A stretch of DNA of 64,000 bases, taken from the NCBI RefSeq assembly GCF_902506165.1, contig NZ_LR733817.1:2720001-2784000 (forward strand). The letters are read 5' to 3'. The notes under the pieces are model-generated. The model was given only the letters and a program-made list of their open reading frames with translations, was not told the origin of the DNA and searched no databases. Below, piece after piece: positions 44,775 through 54,211 of the stretch (positions within the stretch are counted from its first letter, which is position 1; every line of letters begins with the position of its first letter). Source of the DNA: Bosea sp. 29B. Lineage in GTDB: Bacteria > Pseudomonadota > Alphaproteobacteria > Rhizobiales > Beijerinckiaceae. A program made the translations under genes and the position numbers.

Positions 44775-47323
44775 GCCGCGCTCCTTTCCAATGCCGCAGA
44801 AGAGCGCGATGCGCGTCCCTCGCCGTCGTCCGATTTGTGATGGGCGCCAGGCATGACTCCCGGACGGAAGCGCCGCAGCCGCAACGCGTTGCCGAGCACG
44901 AAGACGCTCGAGAGCGCCATCGCGCCTGCCGCCAGCACCGGCGACAGCAGGATGCCGAACGCCGGATAGAGCACGCCGGCGGCAACCGGAATCAGCAGGA
45001 TGTTATAAGCGAACGCCCAGAACAGGTTCTGCCGGATATTGCCGATCGTGGCTTTCGACAGGGCGAAGGCATCCGCGACACCCTTGATGCTGCCCGACAT
45101 CAACACCACGTCGGCTGCCTCGATCGCAATGTCGGTGCCGGTGCCGACCGCGAGGCCAACATCCGCCTCCGCCAGCGCCGGCGCATCATTGATGCCGTCG
45201 CCGACGAAGGCCAGCCGACCATAGGCTTGCTTGAGGCGACGGACCGCTTCGACCTTGCCTTCCGGCGGCACTTCCGCGACGACCTCGTCGATGCCGAGCT
45301 GGCGCGCGATAGCGTCGGCGGTACGAGCATTGTCGCCGGTGATCATCGCCACCTTCAGTCCGAGACCATGCAAGGCCGCGACCGCATCGGGGCTTGAGGC
45401 CTTGATCGGATCGGCGACCGCGATGATCGCGGCCAGCTTGCCCCCGATCGCGGCATAGAGCGGCGACTTGCCCTCGTCGGCGAGCTGGCTGGCGATCGCA
45501 GCAAACGGCGCGACATCGATGCCCAGCGAGCGCATGTAGCGATCGGCGCCGATCTCCACACGGACCCCGCCCGCGTCCGCGGTGACGCCTAAGCCGGTCA
45601 GTGATTCGAACCGGCTGACGTCCGGGAGGCGAAGCCTCTCATTCGTTGCCATATCCACGATCGCCCGCGCAATCGGATGTTCGGACTTGGCCTCCACGGC
45701 GGCGACCAGCGCCAGCACGTCGCTACGCTCGAATCCATCGGCCACGCCGAGATCGGTGAGGACCGGGCGACCCTCGGTCACCGTGCCCGTCTTGTCGAGC
45801 GCGACGACCTTGGCATCCTTCAGCAATTGCAACGCCTCGCCCTTTCGGAACAGGACGCCCATCTCGGCGCCCCGGCCGGTGCCGACCATGATTGAGGTCG
45901 GCGTGGCGAGTCCCATCGCGCAGGGGCAGGCAATGATGAGAACGGCGACCGCATTGACCACGGCAAAGGTCAATGCCGGATCCGGCCCGAAGATGAGCCA
46001 TATGGCGAATGTCGCGGCGGCCACCGCCATGACCGCCGGCACGAACCACATCGTCACCCGATCCACCAAGGCCTGGATGGGCAGCTTCGAGCCTTGCGCC
46101 TCCTCGACCATCCGAATGATTTGCGCGAGCACGGTCGCATCGCCGACGGCGCTTGCCCGCACGCTCAGCGCGCCCTTCTGGTTGACGGTTCCGCCAACGA
46201 CGTTGCTGCCGGCAACCTTCACCACGGGGATCGGCTCGCCGGTGATCATCGATTCATCGATGTAGCTTTCACCCTGGATGACCTCGCCGTCGATCGGCAC
46301 GCGCTCGCCGGGTCGGACCTCGACCACGTCTCCCGACACCACCTCGGCAATGTCCACTTCGACAACGCCGTCGCCACGCCGGACATGCGCGATTCTCGGC
46401 TGCAACCCGACCAGTCGCTTGATCGCCTCGGACGTCCGTCCCTTCGCGCGTGCCTCGAGGAAGCGACCGAGCAGGATCAGAGTGACGATCACCGCGGCGG
46501 CTTCATAATAAACGTTCACGGTGCCAGGCGGCAGAAGGCCCGGCGCGAAGGTGGCCACGAGAGAATAAAGGTAGGCGGCAAGTGTGCCGACGGCGACCAG
46601 AGAGCTCATATCGGGGGCCAGCCGCACCAGCGCCGGCAACCCCTTCGCGTAGAACCGCCGTCCGGGGACGAACAGGACCAACGTCGCCAGCGTGAACTGG
46701 ATGTACCAGCTCGCCTGCATGCCAATGGTGCGCATGATCAGGTCGTGAATCACTGGAACCAGGTGCGAGCCCATCTCCAGCACCACAATGGGCGCCGTAA
46801 GCAACGCTGCGGTCGCGAGATCCCGCTTCAGGCCGGCGGCCTCCGCCTCCTTGCGCGCCGCTGTCGCCGGGTCGGGCGCGCCAGCGCTCACCACCCGAGC
46901 TTCGTAGCCGGCCTCCTCAACGGCCTGGACCAGCAAGGCAGCGTCGATCGATCCCTCGACGGTCGCGCGCTCGGTGGCCAAGTTGACCCACGCCGCCGCG
47001 ACGCCCGGAACGGAGGCGAGGGCGCGCTCGACCCGCGCAACGCAGGAGGCGCAGGTCATGCCCTCGATGGCGAGTTCCGTCCGGGTCGCCGGAACGGCGT
47101 AGCCGGCTTCCTCGACCGCGGCGACCAACGCCTGATAGGCGATCGGGCCGGAGCCCCTCACCTCCGCCGTCTCGGTCGCGAGATTGACGCTGGCACTTTC
47201 AACGCCAGGAACGGATTTCAGGGCCTTTTCCACACGTCCCACGCAGGACGCGCAGCTCATGCCCTCGACCGGCAAGATGACCGCATTTCGGGCGGCGGAG
47301 AGGTTCCTCACGGGTGCGTTCAT
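44771..47323 (-). CDS. copA: Copper-exporting P1B-1 ATPase CopA
   Basis: Cu(I) efflux ATPase of about 850 residues. It has two N-terminal heavy-metal-associated domains with GMSCASC and GMTCASC, eight membrane helices, metal site CPC in [14 protein letters not shown] (about 467), phosphorylation site DKTGT, actuator TGEP and hinge [10 protein letters not shown]. The ATG at 47323 with AAGGA upstream is preferred to 47341. It heads the copA-cueR-DUF411 operon and faces copZ across a 155-base promoter region. Confidence 0.96.
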   Translation of the reverse strand: MNAPVRNLSAARNAVILPVEGMSCASCVGRVEKALKSVPGVESASVNLATETAEVRGSGPIAYQALVAAVEEAGYAVPATRTELAIEGMTCASCVARVERALASVPGVAAAWVNLATERATVEGSIDAALLVQAVEEAGYEARVVSAGAPDPATAARKEAEAAGLKRDLATAALLTAPIVVLEMGSHLVPVIHDLIMRTIGMQASWYIQFTLATLVLFVPGRRFYAKGLPALVRLAPDMSSLVAVGTLAAYLYSLVATFAPGLLPPGTVNVYYEAAAVIVTLILLGRFLEARAKGRTSEAIKRLVGLQPRIAHVRRGDGVVEVDIAEVVSGDVVEVRPGERVPIDGEVIQGESYIDESMITGEPIPVVKVAGSNVVGGTVNQKGALSVRASAVGDATVLAQIIRMVEEAQGSKLPIQALVDRVTMWFVPAVMAVAAATFAIWLIFGPDPALTFAVVNAVAVLIIACPCAMGLATPTSIMVGTGRGAEMGVLFRKGEALQLLKDAKVVALDKTGTVTEGRPVLTDLGVADGFERSDVLALVAAVEAKSEHPIARAIVDMATNERLRLPDVSRFESLTGLGVTADAGGVRVEIGADRYMRSLGIDVAPFAAIASQLADEGKSPLYAAIGGKLAAIIAVADPIKASSPDAVAALHGLGLKVAMITGDNARTADAIARQLGIDEVVAEVPPEGKVEAVRRLKQAYGRLAFVGDGINDAPALAEADVGLAVGTGTDIAIEAADVVLMSGSIKGVADAFALSKATIGNIRQNLFWAFAYNILLIPVAAGVLYPAFGILLSPVLAAGAMALSSVFVLGNALRLRRFRPGVMPGAHHKSDDGEGRASRSSAALERSAA

Positions 47324-47369
47324 GGCGTCATCCTTCCGCAACTATTCTCGTCTGGAGCGAAAGGTGGGG

Positions 47370-47393
47370 CTTCCAGTCGTTGGAAGGTCAAGG
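47370..47393 (-). promoter_or_regulatory. CueR-type operator/promoter of copA
   Basis: Minus-strand TTGACC (47386-47391) followed by the dyad CTTCCAACGACTGGAAG within the long spacer, the usual MerR-family arrangement. Lies 47 bases before the copA start. Confidence 0.75.
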
Positions 47394-47415
47394 CCAAAAA
47401 AAGATTTCGGCAGCC

Positions 47416-47440
47416 CCTTGACCTTCCCACGCTGGAAACC
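47416..47440 (+). promoter_or_regulatory. CueR-type operator/promoter of copZ
   Basis: Plus-strand TTGACC (47418-47423) with the dyad CCTTCCCACGCTGGAAACC, matching the copA operator in inverse orientation. Lies 39 bases before the copZ start. Confidence 0.75.
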
Positions 47441-47478
47441 GCCATCTGAGTGGGCATGAGAGCCAAAAGGAGATCCTC

Positions 47479-47676
47479 ATGCAGTTCCACATCAAGAACA
47501 TGACCTGCGGCGGCTGCGCCCGCAGCGTCACCAAGGCGATCCAGAGTGTGGACGCCCAGGCCAAGGTCACCATCGATCCAAACACCCGCAAGGTCGACGT
47601 CGCGTCCCAGCGGCCGCGCGTCGATTTCGAGGCAGCCTTGCAGCGCGCCGGCTATCCGGCAGCGGGCGCGGCGTGA
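47479..47676 (+). CDS. copZ: CopZ-like copper chaperone (HMA domain)
   Basis: 65-residue cytoplasmic protein consisting of one heavy-metal-associated domain: metal site MTCGGCARSV (about 8-17), with the beta-alpha-beta-beta-alpha-beta pattern ending FEAALQRAGYP. It would hand Cu(I) to CopA. AAAGGAG lies eight bases before the ATG. Divergent from copA, with its own CueR-type operator. Confidence 0.93.
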   Translation: MQFHIKNMTCGGCARSVTKAIQSVDAQAKVTIDPNTRKVDVASQRPRVDFEAALQRAGYPAAGAA

Positions 47677-47685
47677 GGCGGAAAG

Positions 47686-47715
47686 GCGCGGCCCGGGTCC
47701 GCCGCCGGGCCGCGC
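47686..47715 (+). terminator. GC-rich hairpin after copZ
   Basis: GCGCGGCCCGG pairs fully with CCGGGCCGCGC over an eight-base loop, ten bases after the copZ stop. The following TGCTCTT is only weakly T-rich. Confidence 0.55.
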
Positions 47716-47889
47716 TGCTCTTGCGGTTTAGTTTGGTGGCCTGCCCGGTCCGGGATTGATTGCTCGTCGCCCCTCCGCGGCAACGGGCGGCTGGGTCGCC
47801 CGAAACAATCATCCTTTCGATGCGTTCCCTTGGTGCGCCACAAACACGACAGCTGACCCGTACAACCAACCAGAAGAAGGTAACGGCCG

Positions 47890-48375
47890 ATGGACGAGAC
47901 GCATCATCATCAGGGACACAGTCATTCTGCGGCGCGCGCATACTGGATGCTCGGCCTCAATCTGTTGTTGAGCCTGATCGTGATGTATCTGGTCATGTAC
48001 ACGATGATCGACGGCTGGCCCGATTACCGCAACAACATCAATATGCTCTACATGGCGCTCACCATGTGGGCGCCGATGGGCATCCTGATGATCGTCACAA
48101 TGGGCAGCATGTACCAGAACGCGCGAACGAACATCGTGCTTTATGCAGTCTTTGCTCTGGTGACACTCGGCTCGTTCTGGGCCACGCGCAGCCAGGCATT
48201 GGTCGATGATCGCCAATTTATCCAGTCGATGGTCCCGCACCACTCCGGCGCTATCCTGATGTGCCGCGAGGCCAAGCTCGTGGACCCGGAACTGGTCAAG
48301 CTGTGTCAGGACATCTCGCAGGGACAGCGGCGTGAAATCGAACAGATGAATGCGATCGCCGCACGCCTACGCTGA
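47890..48375 (+). CDS. Membrane-bound DUF305 protein
   Basis: 161-residue protein with His-rich N-terminus (MDETHHHQGHSHS), three membrane helices (about 20-40, 48-68, 75-95) and a C-terminal DUF305 segment (SMVPHHSGAILMCREAKLVDPELVKLC). The VPHH and CRE residues are probable metal ligands. Unlike the DUF305 gene at 9149 it has no FNR-type box. Its place next to copZ suggests copper handling. Confidence 0.87.
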   Translation: MDETHHHQGHSHSAARAYWMLGLNLLLSLIVMYLVMYTMIDGWPDYRNNINMLYMALTMWAPMGILMIVTMGSMYQNARTNIVLYAVFALVTLGSFWATRSQALVDDRQFIQSMVPHHSGAILMCREAKLVDPELVKLCQDISQGQRREIEQMNAIAARLR

Positions 48376-48479
48376 GAGCGTGGTCAGGACCCATCGGGAC
48401 TCGGCTGTTCTCCCTTTCAAACGGCGACTCGAGAACGCACGCATGGCGCAAGCGGCCGCCGCATCGGGCGGATCGACAC

Positions 48480-48785
48480 TCATGATTCATCGTCCTTGTC
48501 CTCGCCGCGCGCCGACGCTGCGCTGCATGTGCTTCGTGTGCAGGTAATGGTCAGTTGGCGGTTGCCCGGCCCTTCGCAATCCACTTTGAAGACGGCGATC
48601 GCGTCTGATTTGTAAGCCTCCTCGATCTTCCCCGGCAGGCAGCGTGCTGCCTGCAGCGTTGCACTGAGCTGGCCATCGCTCGCGAATGCCGCGCCGACCG
48701 TCACCATCGACAGGAGAATGACCCCGACGCAAGACTTCACGACCGGGGTGCGATGCGCTTGCCGCATCTTGATAGTCTTCTTCAT
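48480..48785 (-). CDS. Small exported protein of unknown function
   Basis: 101 residues; signal peptide about 1-34 ending GAAFA, then a mature part with four Cys (AARCLPGKIEEAYKSDAIAVFKVDCEG and CTRSTC) and an acidic tail. No family recognised. The four Cys may form disulfides or bind metal. The ATG at 48785 starts the signal peptide; the open frame extends to 48884. Confidence 0.5.
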   Translation of the reverse strand: MKKTIKMRQAHRTPVVKSCVGVILLSMVTVGAAFASDGQLSATLQAARCLPGKIEEAYKSDAIAVFKVDCEGPGNRQLTITCTRSTCSAASARGEDKDDES

Positions 48786-48958
48786 GGCAGATTTTCCAAA
48801 AGCCCGGCTTCCCCCGCGGCTCCTCTCGGGAGCGCAGGCGTGGATCTCGATCCGCGCCGCGCCCAGGCCCCAAGCCTTGAGCACCGATGCGCGAGATCGA
48901 GAGACCGGATAATGTCCGAAAGGAACGGGTGCCTTACAAAAACGGCACGCGTCCCGCG

Positions 48959-49333
48959 CTACGTGCTGACGCCCGCGGCGTCACGCGGCGGCCGCTCAAA
49001 GTCGGAGGGCCCGAGGCCTGCACCGTCTTCGTCGGGCGCATGCAACATGGCTTTGCCATCGCTAAGGACGGCGATCGATAGGTCTGACAGCTGCGGGGCC
49101 GACGATGGGCATGTCGCTCCGCTGCACGCATGCAAGTGAACCGCTGATGGCGATTGAGCGGATGCGTTCTCGGCGGCGCCCTCGGCCACATGAACCGCTG
49201 ATTCCGAGCCGGAGACGTCCGCAAGAGCAGCCGGCACATGGGTCAAAGCAGACGCAGCGATCCACGCCACCAGGAGCCAACTCATCAGCCGACGGCCCCA
49301 ATCACGCGGCAGCGCGATCCTACGCGATACCAT
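48959..49333 (-). CDS. Small exported His/Cys protein of copper cluster
   Basis: 124 residues with a hydrophobic helix near the N-terminus (MSWLLVAWIAASALTHVPAALA) and a conserved-looking stretch HLHACSGATCP followed by LSDLSIAVLSDGKAMLHAPD. The layout resembles small periplasmic proteins of copper clusters; no function known. Starts at 49366, 49333 or 49285 are possible. Confidence 0.45.
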   Translation of the reverse strand: MVSRRIALPRDWGRRLMSWLLVAWIAASALTHVPAALADVSGSESAVHVAEGAAENASAQSPSAVHLHACSGATCPSSAPQLSDLSIAVLSDGKAMLHAPDEDGAGLGPSDFERPPRDAAGVST

Positions 49334-49435
49334 TCCCACCTCGACCCGATTCGCAATCGTCAGCAAGTATTGCGACAGCTATGTCCGGAGTAGGGCGAGA
49401 GTGAGCGATCGCAGCGGACAACCCAATCCGGTAGG

Positions 49436-49765
49436 TCAGGCACGATCGTCGTTTGTGATCCGACTGTGGCCTGCTCTTGCGACCGGACAGGGCGGCGCGG
49501 CGAGCTCGACGCCGTGGCCTTCCGGAACATAGCCCAGCTCGTCGCACAGATCGCGGAACGCAAGTCGCCGCCGTTCTTTCTCGATCTGGGCACTGTCGCA
49601 GCGGTCTGCGTGTTCTTCGTCCGTGAGCCCCTCAGGTCGGCAGATCGGGCAGGAGGCGACGTGAAAACTATGCTCCCAAGCCGCCAACGCCTCGACATAA
49701 GCACGATGTGCCGCAACAGCGCGCGACTCAAGCGACAGTTCGTGCTGTCCGTTCTCAACCACCAC
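49436..49765 (-). CDS. Hypothetical protein with CPIC motif
   Basis: 109 residues; a helical region (RAVAAHRAYVEALAAWEHSFH) followed by CPICRPEGLTDEEHADRCDSAQIEKERRR, where the Cys and His spacing could bind zinc. Starts at a GTG with GGGGA upstream. Not recognised. Lies at the border between the copper genes and the mobile part. Confidence 0.42.
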   Translation of the reverse strand: MVVENGQHELSLESRAVAAHRAYVEALAAWEHSFHVASCPICRPEGLTDEEHADRCDSAQIEKERRRLAFRDLCDELGYVPEGHGVELAAPPCPVARAGHSRITNDDRA

Positions 49766-50543
49766 ACATTCCCCGGCGGGATAGTGTCTGCGGTACGCCC
49801 CCGCAAACGAACCCTCTCTGACTCTTGGTGATCGGGGAGTTCGAAACCGTGCTAGACGGCCCTGTGGCCTTTAGTTCGGGTGAACCTGTTGCATACGCCG
49901 CAGGCTCCCCGACCATAAGGTCAAGGAGTTTGATGCCGTAACGGCCGGCACCAACCGCTAGCAGGGGTGTCGACGCCCCAGGGCAGCGCGTACTGCCCCG
50001 CACGACTCATAACCGCTCGTTCGAGCGGCTTCTAGATGGTTTGCGTAAAGCTACGCTTCCGACCACAGGATTGGGCGTCTCCCCTTCGGGGCCGGGCTGG
50101 CGGCTGCGCGGAAGCCCCGCGGGCGGGTCTTCCCCCATTCGGGCAACCATCCCTGACGCACACAGCGCGAATTCCTGCGACACGATCTCCGCCCCGGCGC
50201 GAGATCGCCTGAAATCTTGCTTGTCGCCCAGAACCTCCCGCGACAGCTCCGTCCGCCGCATCGATCCCGGATTTCGCGCGCCGGGAACTCAAACAGAGGA
50301 TGTAACCCTCGTCCAACAGCATGATCCATGCTCCCGGCTCGCTGAGCGGGGGTGATGCCGCTGGCGCGGTGCCTGATGCAAGGGAGGCTGCGCCGCGGCC
50401 GGGATCCGATTTTGAGACGGCTTGTCAACGCGCCCTTGCATCCGGCACGCTTCGCGGCGGGCGGATGGCATTGCCGTCGCGATAGGGCAACGGAGGGTCA
50501 GCTACAGAAAGGACCAGGCGGGAAGCGCGCCAGGTGAAGGATC
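49766..50543 (+). other. Non-coding stretch at the border of the mobile region
   Basis: No ORF here looks real. Several short GC hairpins are visible: CCGCTC-GTTC-GAGCGG near 50012-50027 and GGGGTG-TCGA-CGCCCC near 49965-49980. No tRNA, attachment site or inverted terminal repeat could be recognised. Confidence 0.3.
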
Positions 50544-51470
50544 ATGGAGAAAAGCGAAATCGAAGAGTTGCGAGCCAAGGTGGGTTGCGCCGCGCTGCTC
50601 CAGCAGGGCGGTTGGAAGGTCGATTTGAAAGAAAGCACGCGGCGCGCCGTCAAGTACCGTCGCGATGCCCAGATCATCATCGTCATTCACAATGATCGCG
50701 GCTGGTTCGATCCCCTGTCGATTGCGAAAGGCGACGTGTTTGATTTAGCCGGGCATCTGGGCGCGCAAAGCTTTCCGCAAGCCTGCGAACGGGTCGCCGC
50801 GCTTGTCGGTTTTGTGCCGAGCCCGCCTGCATGGCAGCGTGAGGTCCGGCCCACGCCGCTCGCGGCGGTAGCCGATCGCTGGCGCCGGCGGGGCATCCCA
50901 CGGCTCGGCTCCGAGGCCTGGCGCTACCTCACCGAGGTGCGCGGCATACCCGACACGATTGTGATTGCCGCCGTCGGACAGGGCACACTCCGCGAGGGCC
51001 CGCGCGGCAGCATGTGGGCGGCTCATTGCAACGACGATGGCGCTCTGCTTGGCTGGGAAGAGCGTGGCCCTGAGTGGCGTGGTTTCGCGACCGGCGGTGC
51101 GAAGGAACTGTTTCGGCTGGGTCCTTCGGCAGCGCCAAGGATCTGCATCACGGAGGCGGCGATCGACGCCATGAGCCTGGCGGCGATCCAGGTTCTGCGG
51201 CCAGACACGCTCTATGTCAGCACCGGCGGCGGCTGGTCGCCCGCCAGCGAGGAAGCCATTCGCCGTCTGGCCAGTAGGCGGAACACTCGTCTTGTCGGCG
51301 CGACCGATAACAATCGGCAGGGCGAGGTTTATGCGGAGCGCATCCGGCAGATCGCTGACGAGACCGGCGCCGCATACGTGCGAGCGCGCCCCCGCACCGG
51401 CGATTGGAACGAAGACCTGCTCGTGCTTCTCGGCCGACTTGCACAAGAGCCGCTCGCGGCGGCCGGGTGA
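50544..51470 (+). CDS. DUF3991/Toprim domain protein
   Basis: 308-residue protein of the plasmid/ICE-associated DUF3991 family, resembling the N-terminal part of primases. A DUF3991-like N-terminal region (about 1-90, ending DVFDLAGHLGAQSFPQACERV) precedes a Toprim domain (about 195-295): catalytic Glu in ICITEAAIDAMSLAAI and Asp in GATDNNRQGEVYAERI. It lacks an obvious zinc finger and helicase part. Such genes sit in the variable blocks of rhizobial plasmids and integrative elements. GAAGGATC precedes the ATG. Confidence 0.85.
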   Translation: MEKSEIEELRAKVGCAALLQQGGWKVDLKESTRRAVKYRRDAQIIIVIHNDRGWFDPLSIAKGDVFDLAGHLGAQSFPQACERVAALVGFVPSPPAWQREVRPTPLAAVADRWRRRGIPRLGSEAWRYLTEVRGIPDTIVIAAVGQGTLREGPRGSMWAAHCNDDGALLGWEERGPEWRGFATGGAKELFRLGPSAAPRICITEAAIDAMSLAAIQVLRPDTLYVSTGGGWSPASEEAIRRLASRRNTRLVGATDNNRQGEVYAERIRQIADETGAAYVRARPRTGDWNEDLLVLLGRLAQEPLAAAG

Positions 51471-51696
51471 TCATCCGAGGTTGCAAACCGCCGGGCGAAA
51501 TCAGCCGGGTACGGTTTTCGCGGATAAGAGGTGAAGGCGAGAGCCGAGGGCCGGACAGGAAATGAGTGAGCGCTGCCGCATGCCCGGCCGGCGCATCAAG
51601 GGAGGCTCCGCCCGCTGCGCGGCCCTTGACCCGCCGGACCGGAGAAGCGGCCGCCCCGAAGGTGTCATCAACACCCGAAGGGAAGGACGGCCCCCC

Positions 51697-52266
51697 ATGC
51701 CCATCTACACGATCGAGACTACCTACCATCTGCCGGTCTACCGCCACCGCTCCTATGAGGCGCCGAGCCTTGCCGAGGCCTGCCGCCTCGCCATCGAGGA
51801 CGATGATTGGGAGGCGGAAACGCGCGACTATGAATTCGCCGGCGAAACCTATGTCACGGGCGCCTGGGACGGCCGCGACTGCGCCTATAGCGGCCCGGCG
51901 CTGCCCGTGCCGTCGCATTTCGACGAGACCGTGCAGCGCAAGGCGGATCATTTCGAGATCCTGCTCGGCCTGGTCAAGGTTCTGGGCGGCGCGGGCGATG
52001 CGAAGCAGAGTACCTATTGGGTCGAGCGCGCGGCATCGGCCGTCGCCAAGGCGGAGGCGATCCTTGCCGGTGCGCGCGATCCTGCTCCGGACGCGCCGAT
52101 GCCACGGCCGCACATCCTGCTGTCGTTCGACGAGAGCGAGGTGCGCGCGACGATCGGCGAAATCATCGCCGGCGACGAGACCTTCGCCACGCTCTCGGCC
52201 GATGAGATCGGAGACGACGACAGAACCACGCCTTCCAGCTGGCCCGCACCCTCATGGTCCCGGTGA
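51697..52266 (+). CDS. Conserved hypothetical protein of plasmids/ICEs
   Basis: 189 residues; N-terminal MPIYTIETTYHLPVYRHRSYEAPSLAEACRLAIEDDDWEAETRDYEFAGETYVTG, then a helical segment and an acidic C-terminus. Function not recognised. AAGGAC precedes the ATG. The last residues (TTPSSWPAPSWSR) look frameshifted, because the sequence just beyond codes in another frame (see 52254-52382). Followed by a 323-base gap. Confidence 0.6.
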   Translation: MPIYTIETTYHLPVYRHRSYEAPSLAEACRLAIEDDDWEAETRDYEFAGETYVTGAWDGRDCAYSGPALPVPSHFDETVQRKADHFEILLGLVKVLGGAGDAKQSTYWVERAASAVAKAEAILAGARDPAPDAPMPRPHILLSFDESEVRATIGEIIAGDETFATLSADEIGDDDRTTPSSWPAPSWSR

Positions 52267-52382
52267 CGCTCTTCAAATCCGGCGACGCCTATGGCGCCCT
52301 CCCCTCCAACGAGCTTGACGACAGCGACGACCTCGAGCTGATCCACGAGTTCGATCCCTACGAGCGCGGCCCGGCTCACTGA
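52254..52382 (+). CDS. Very short ORF overlapping the previous gene
   Basis: 42 residues beginning MVPVTLFKSGDAYGALPSNELDDSDD and ending DPYERGPAH. Codon pattern looks coding, and the frame remains open upstream to a TGA at about 52204 (reading QNHAFQLARTL before the ATG), so the true start may be a rare codon or the gene may have been joined to the previous one before a frameshift. Function unknown. Confidence 0.4.
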   Translation: MVPVTLFKSGDAYGALPSNELDDSDDLELIHEFDPYERGPAH

Positions 52383-52705
52383 GCCGGTTGCGCCGGCGCC
52401 GCGCCACGCGGCGCCTCGACTATCGGCAGAGCCGACCCCGCAGCCTCAGGCCGCGGGAAGGAAGAAAGAGTGACCCGGTCTCAACGTCGAGCCAGGGCCA
52501 TCTCTCTCTCATTGGGGGCTGATCGTACCGGCAGTCGGGCGGCGTCAAGGACGCGCGGTGCCCCCAATTTTCGGTCGCCGCCCGTTGGGCGTCGCCAGAA
52601 AATCGGCACCCCCACGCGCCGGCTCCGCCGGTCGCCTCGCGATCCCTGACCCCTCCCTCCAACACCTGGTCGCCTGCCTCCGTCATCGAGACGAAGGAGG
52701 TTCAC
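52383..52705 (+). other. Intergenic stretch without recognisable gene
   Basis: GC-rich with short inverted repeats (GCGCCGCGCCACGCGGCGC near 52393). No RNA, promoter or ORF could be supported. Confidence 0.3.
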
Positions 52706-52864
52706 ATGGAAGACATTCGCGACATCTACGCCGAAATCGCAGAACTCCGCGCCGAGCTTGCGCACTGCATCCTAACGCGCAAGGAGCGCCGCGAAACGCA
52801 GCTGCGGCTTGATAGAGCGCTCGTGGAAGCTGAGCGTCGGCAGCGCGCGGTAGAGGGGGCTTAG
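52706..52864 (+). CDS. 52-residue helical small protein
   Basis: Begins MEDIRDIYAEIAELRAEL and ends EAERRQRAVEGA; strongly helical with heptad-like spacing, so a small coiled coil is likely. AAGGAGG lies five bases before the ATG, one of the best ribosome sites in the window, and the stop overlaps a strong terminator. Function unknown. Confidence 0.6.
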   Translation: MEDIRDIYAEIAELRAELAHCILTRKERRETQLRLDRALVEAERRQRAVEGA

Positions 52865-52876
52865 CCCCCTTTTTTT
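52855..52876 (+). terminator. Rho-independent terminator
   Basis: GGGGGC-TTA-GCCCCC stem followed by seven T. It overlaps the stop codon of the 52-residue gene. Confidence 0.88.
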
Positions 52877-53550
52877 GTCGGCGATGGCTGTGGGTGTTGT
52901 TGCATCCGGAAGTGATGCGCTTGCGTCCCTCGGGCGAAGGCCCCGCCTCTCGGCGGGGCTCGCTCGTCGAACGGATGGAGCGGTGGCGGCTCAGAGCGAT
53001 CTGCAGGGCTCACCTCCGACCTCGGGCCAGAATGTCGGGTGCCGGTTGGCGCGGAGCGCGGAACATCGGACGGTGCGGCCGAGAAATCGTGCAGTCTGAA
53101 CATCGAGCGTCAGGCGAGCCTTGGTGCGCGACATTCGCGCGAAGGCGGGTGATCGCGAATCCCTTGCGCGGGTGCGGTTGCGGTCGGCGAGTTCGACGCC
53201 GGCCTGGGAGAGCGAGTGCGCCGTGATGCTGCCGTCGAGTGCGATAGCGATGTCGATGTGGAAGCGCCTGTCATCATTCCCAAGGCGTTTGCGAAAGCCA
53301 CCCCCAGCACGAACCCGATTGGCCTGGTCTGACCGAAGGACGAGCACGCACGCGTCCTCTCGATCTTGTCCCCGCAACGTCCTTCGACGACTTTTTTCCG
53401 CCGCCTTCGGCTTTGCATCGCGAAACAAAAAAGCCGTCTCCGGCCGCCTTCCACTGCGTTTCAGCCCTCCGGGTGCGGGTCGATCGCCTCCGGTCTCACG
53501 ACCGCCATCGGGTCGCGATGGGCGCGGCCCTGAAACAAGGGAATGAGACA
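52877..53550 (+). other. Long stretch without supported gene
   Basis: Several overlapping frames stay open on both strands because of the base composition, none with recognisable sequence. The minus frame ending near 53000 (residues [23 protein letters not shown]) looks the least random and may be a gene remnant. Leader sequence of DUF736 lies at the right end. Confidence 0.3.
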
Positions 53551-53865
53551 ATGGCTAACATCGGCAACTTCACCTCGAACGGCAACGGCTTCACGGGCAC
53601 GATCCGCACCCTGACCCTGAACGTCAAAGCTCGGCTGGTCCGAATCGAAAACCCCTCCGACAAGGGCCCGCACTTCCGCATCTTCGCCGCTGCGAATGTC
53701 GAGCTCGGCGCCGCCTGGCAGAAGCACTCCGACCAGACGGACCGCGACTACCTCTCGGTCAAGCTCGACGATCCGAGCTTCCCCGCCCCGATCTACGCGA
53801 CCCTGGTCGAGGTCGAAGGCGAAGAAGGCCTGCAGCTGATCTGGTCCCGGCCGAACCGGGATTGA
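53551..53865 (+). CDS. DUF736 protein
   Basis: 104-residue protein of the DUF736 family: [27 protein letters not shown] at the N-terminus and [35 protein letters not shown] at the C-terminus. Very common on rhizobial plasmids and ICEs beside conjugation and replication genes; molecular role not known. The ATG at 53551 has AAGGGA upstream; the open frame to 53413 is not used. Confidence 0.92.
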   Translation: MANIGNFTSNGNGFTGTIRTLTLNVKARLVRIENPSDKGPHFRIFAAANVELGAAWQKHSDQTDRDYLSVKLDDPSFPAPIYATLVEVEGEEGLQLIWSRPNRD

Positions 53866-54110
53866 TCCGGGCGACGAGCGGGCCCCGCCGAAAGGCGGGG
53901 CCTTCGCCATTTACGCCTCACGCTCGGGCTGCGGCCAAACAACGCCGCAAGACGCTCCGGCATAGCGAGTAGCTTTTGCGCAGCGGCGATCATCGCCTCG
54001 GCGACGGTCGGATAGGTTTCGGCGGAGCTCACCGAAACACCACCGGGAAACGTCACTGTCGCCTGATAGCCGTTGCCTTTCGGCGTCGCAGAGAGCCTGA
54101 TTTCCGACAT
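53793..54110 (-). CDS. Small conserved hypothetical protein
   Basis: N-terminal [54 protein letters not shown] is a plausible small alpha-beta protein. The last 40 residues are low in complexity and overlap the DUF736 gene on the other strand, so the natural end may have been lost to a frameshift. AGGGG precedes the ATG at 54110. Confidence 0.5.
   Translation of the reverse strand: MSEIRLSATPKGNGYQATVTFPGGVSVSSAETYPTVAEAMIAAAQKLLAMPERLAALFGRSPSVRRKWRRPRLSAGPARRPDQSRFGRDQISCRPSSPSTSTRVA
53881..53902 (+). terminator. Hairpin after DUF736
   Basis: GGCCCCGCC-GAAA-GGCGGGGCC, a perfect nine-pair stem with a GNRA loop, 15 bases after the stop; no T-run. Confidence 0.6.
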
Positions 54111-54211
54111 TGCAGTCCCCTGCAGGCAATTGGAACACAATCGAAAGCGTGGGCCCTCGCGCTGATCTATTCTACGCCATGTGATCGCGCAAAAATCTCA
54201 AGCCTGGCCAC

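Noticed and set aside
46094..47449. Open frame of 451 codons on the plus strand
   Set aside because: Antisense of copA and its promoter region.
52991..53551. 186-codon minus frame in the gap before DUF736
   Set aside because: No ribosome site or family recognised; three overlapping frames are equally open. Kept only as a possible remnant.
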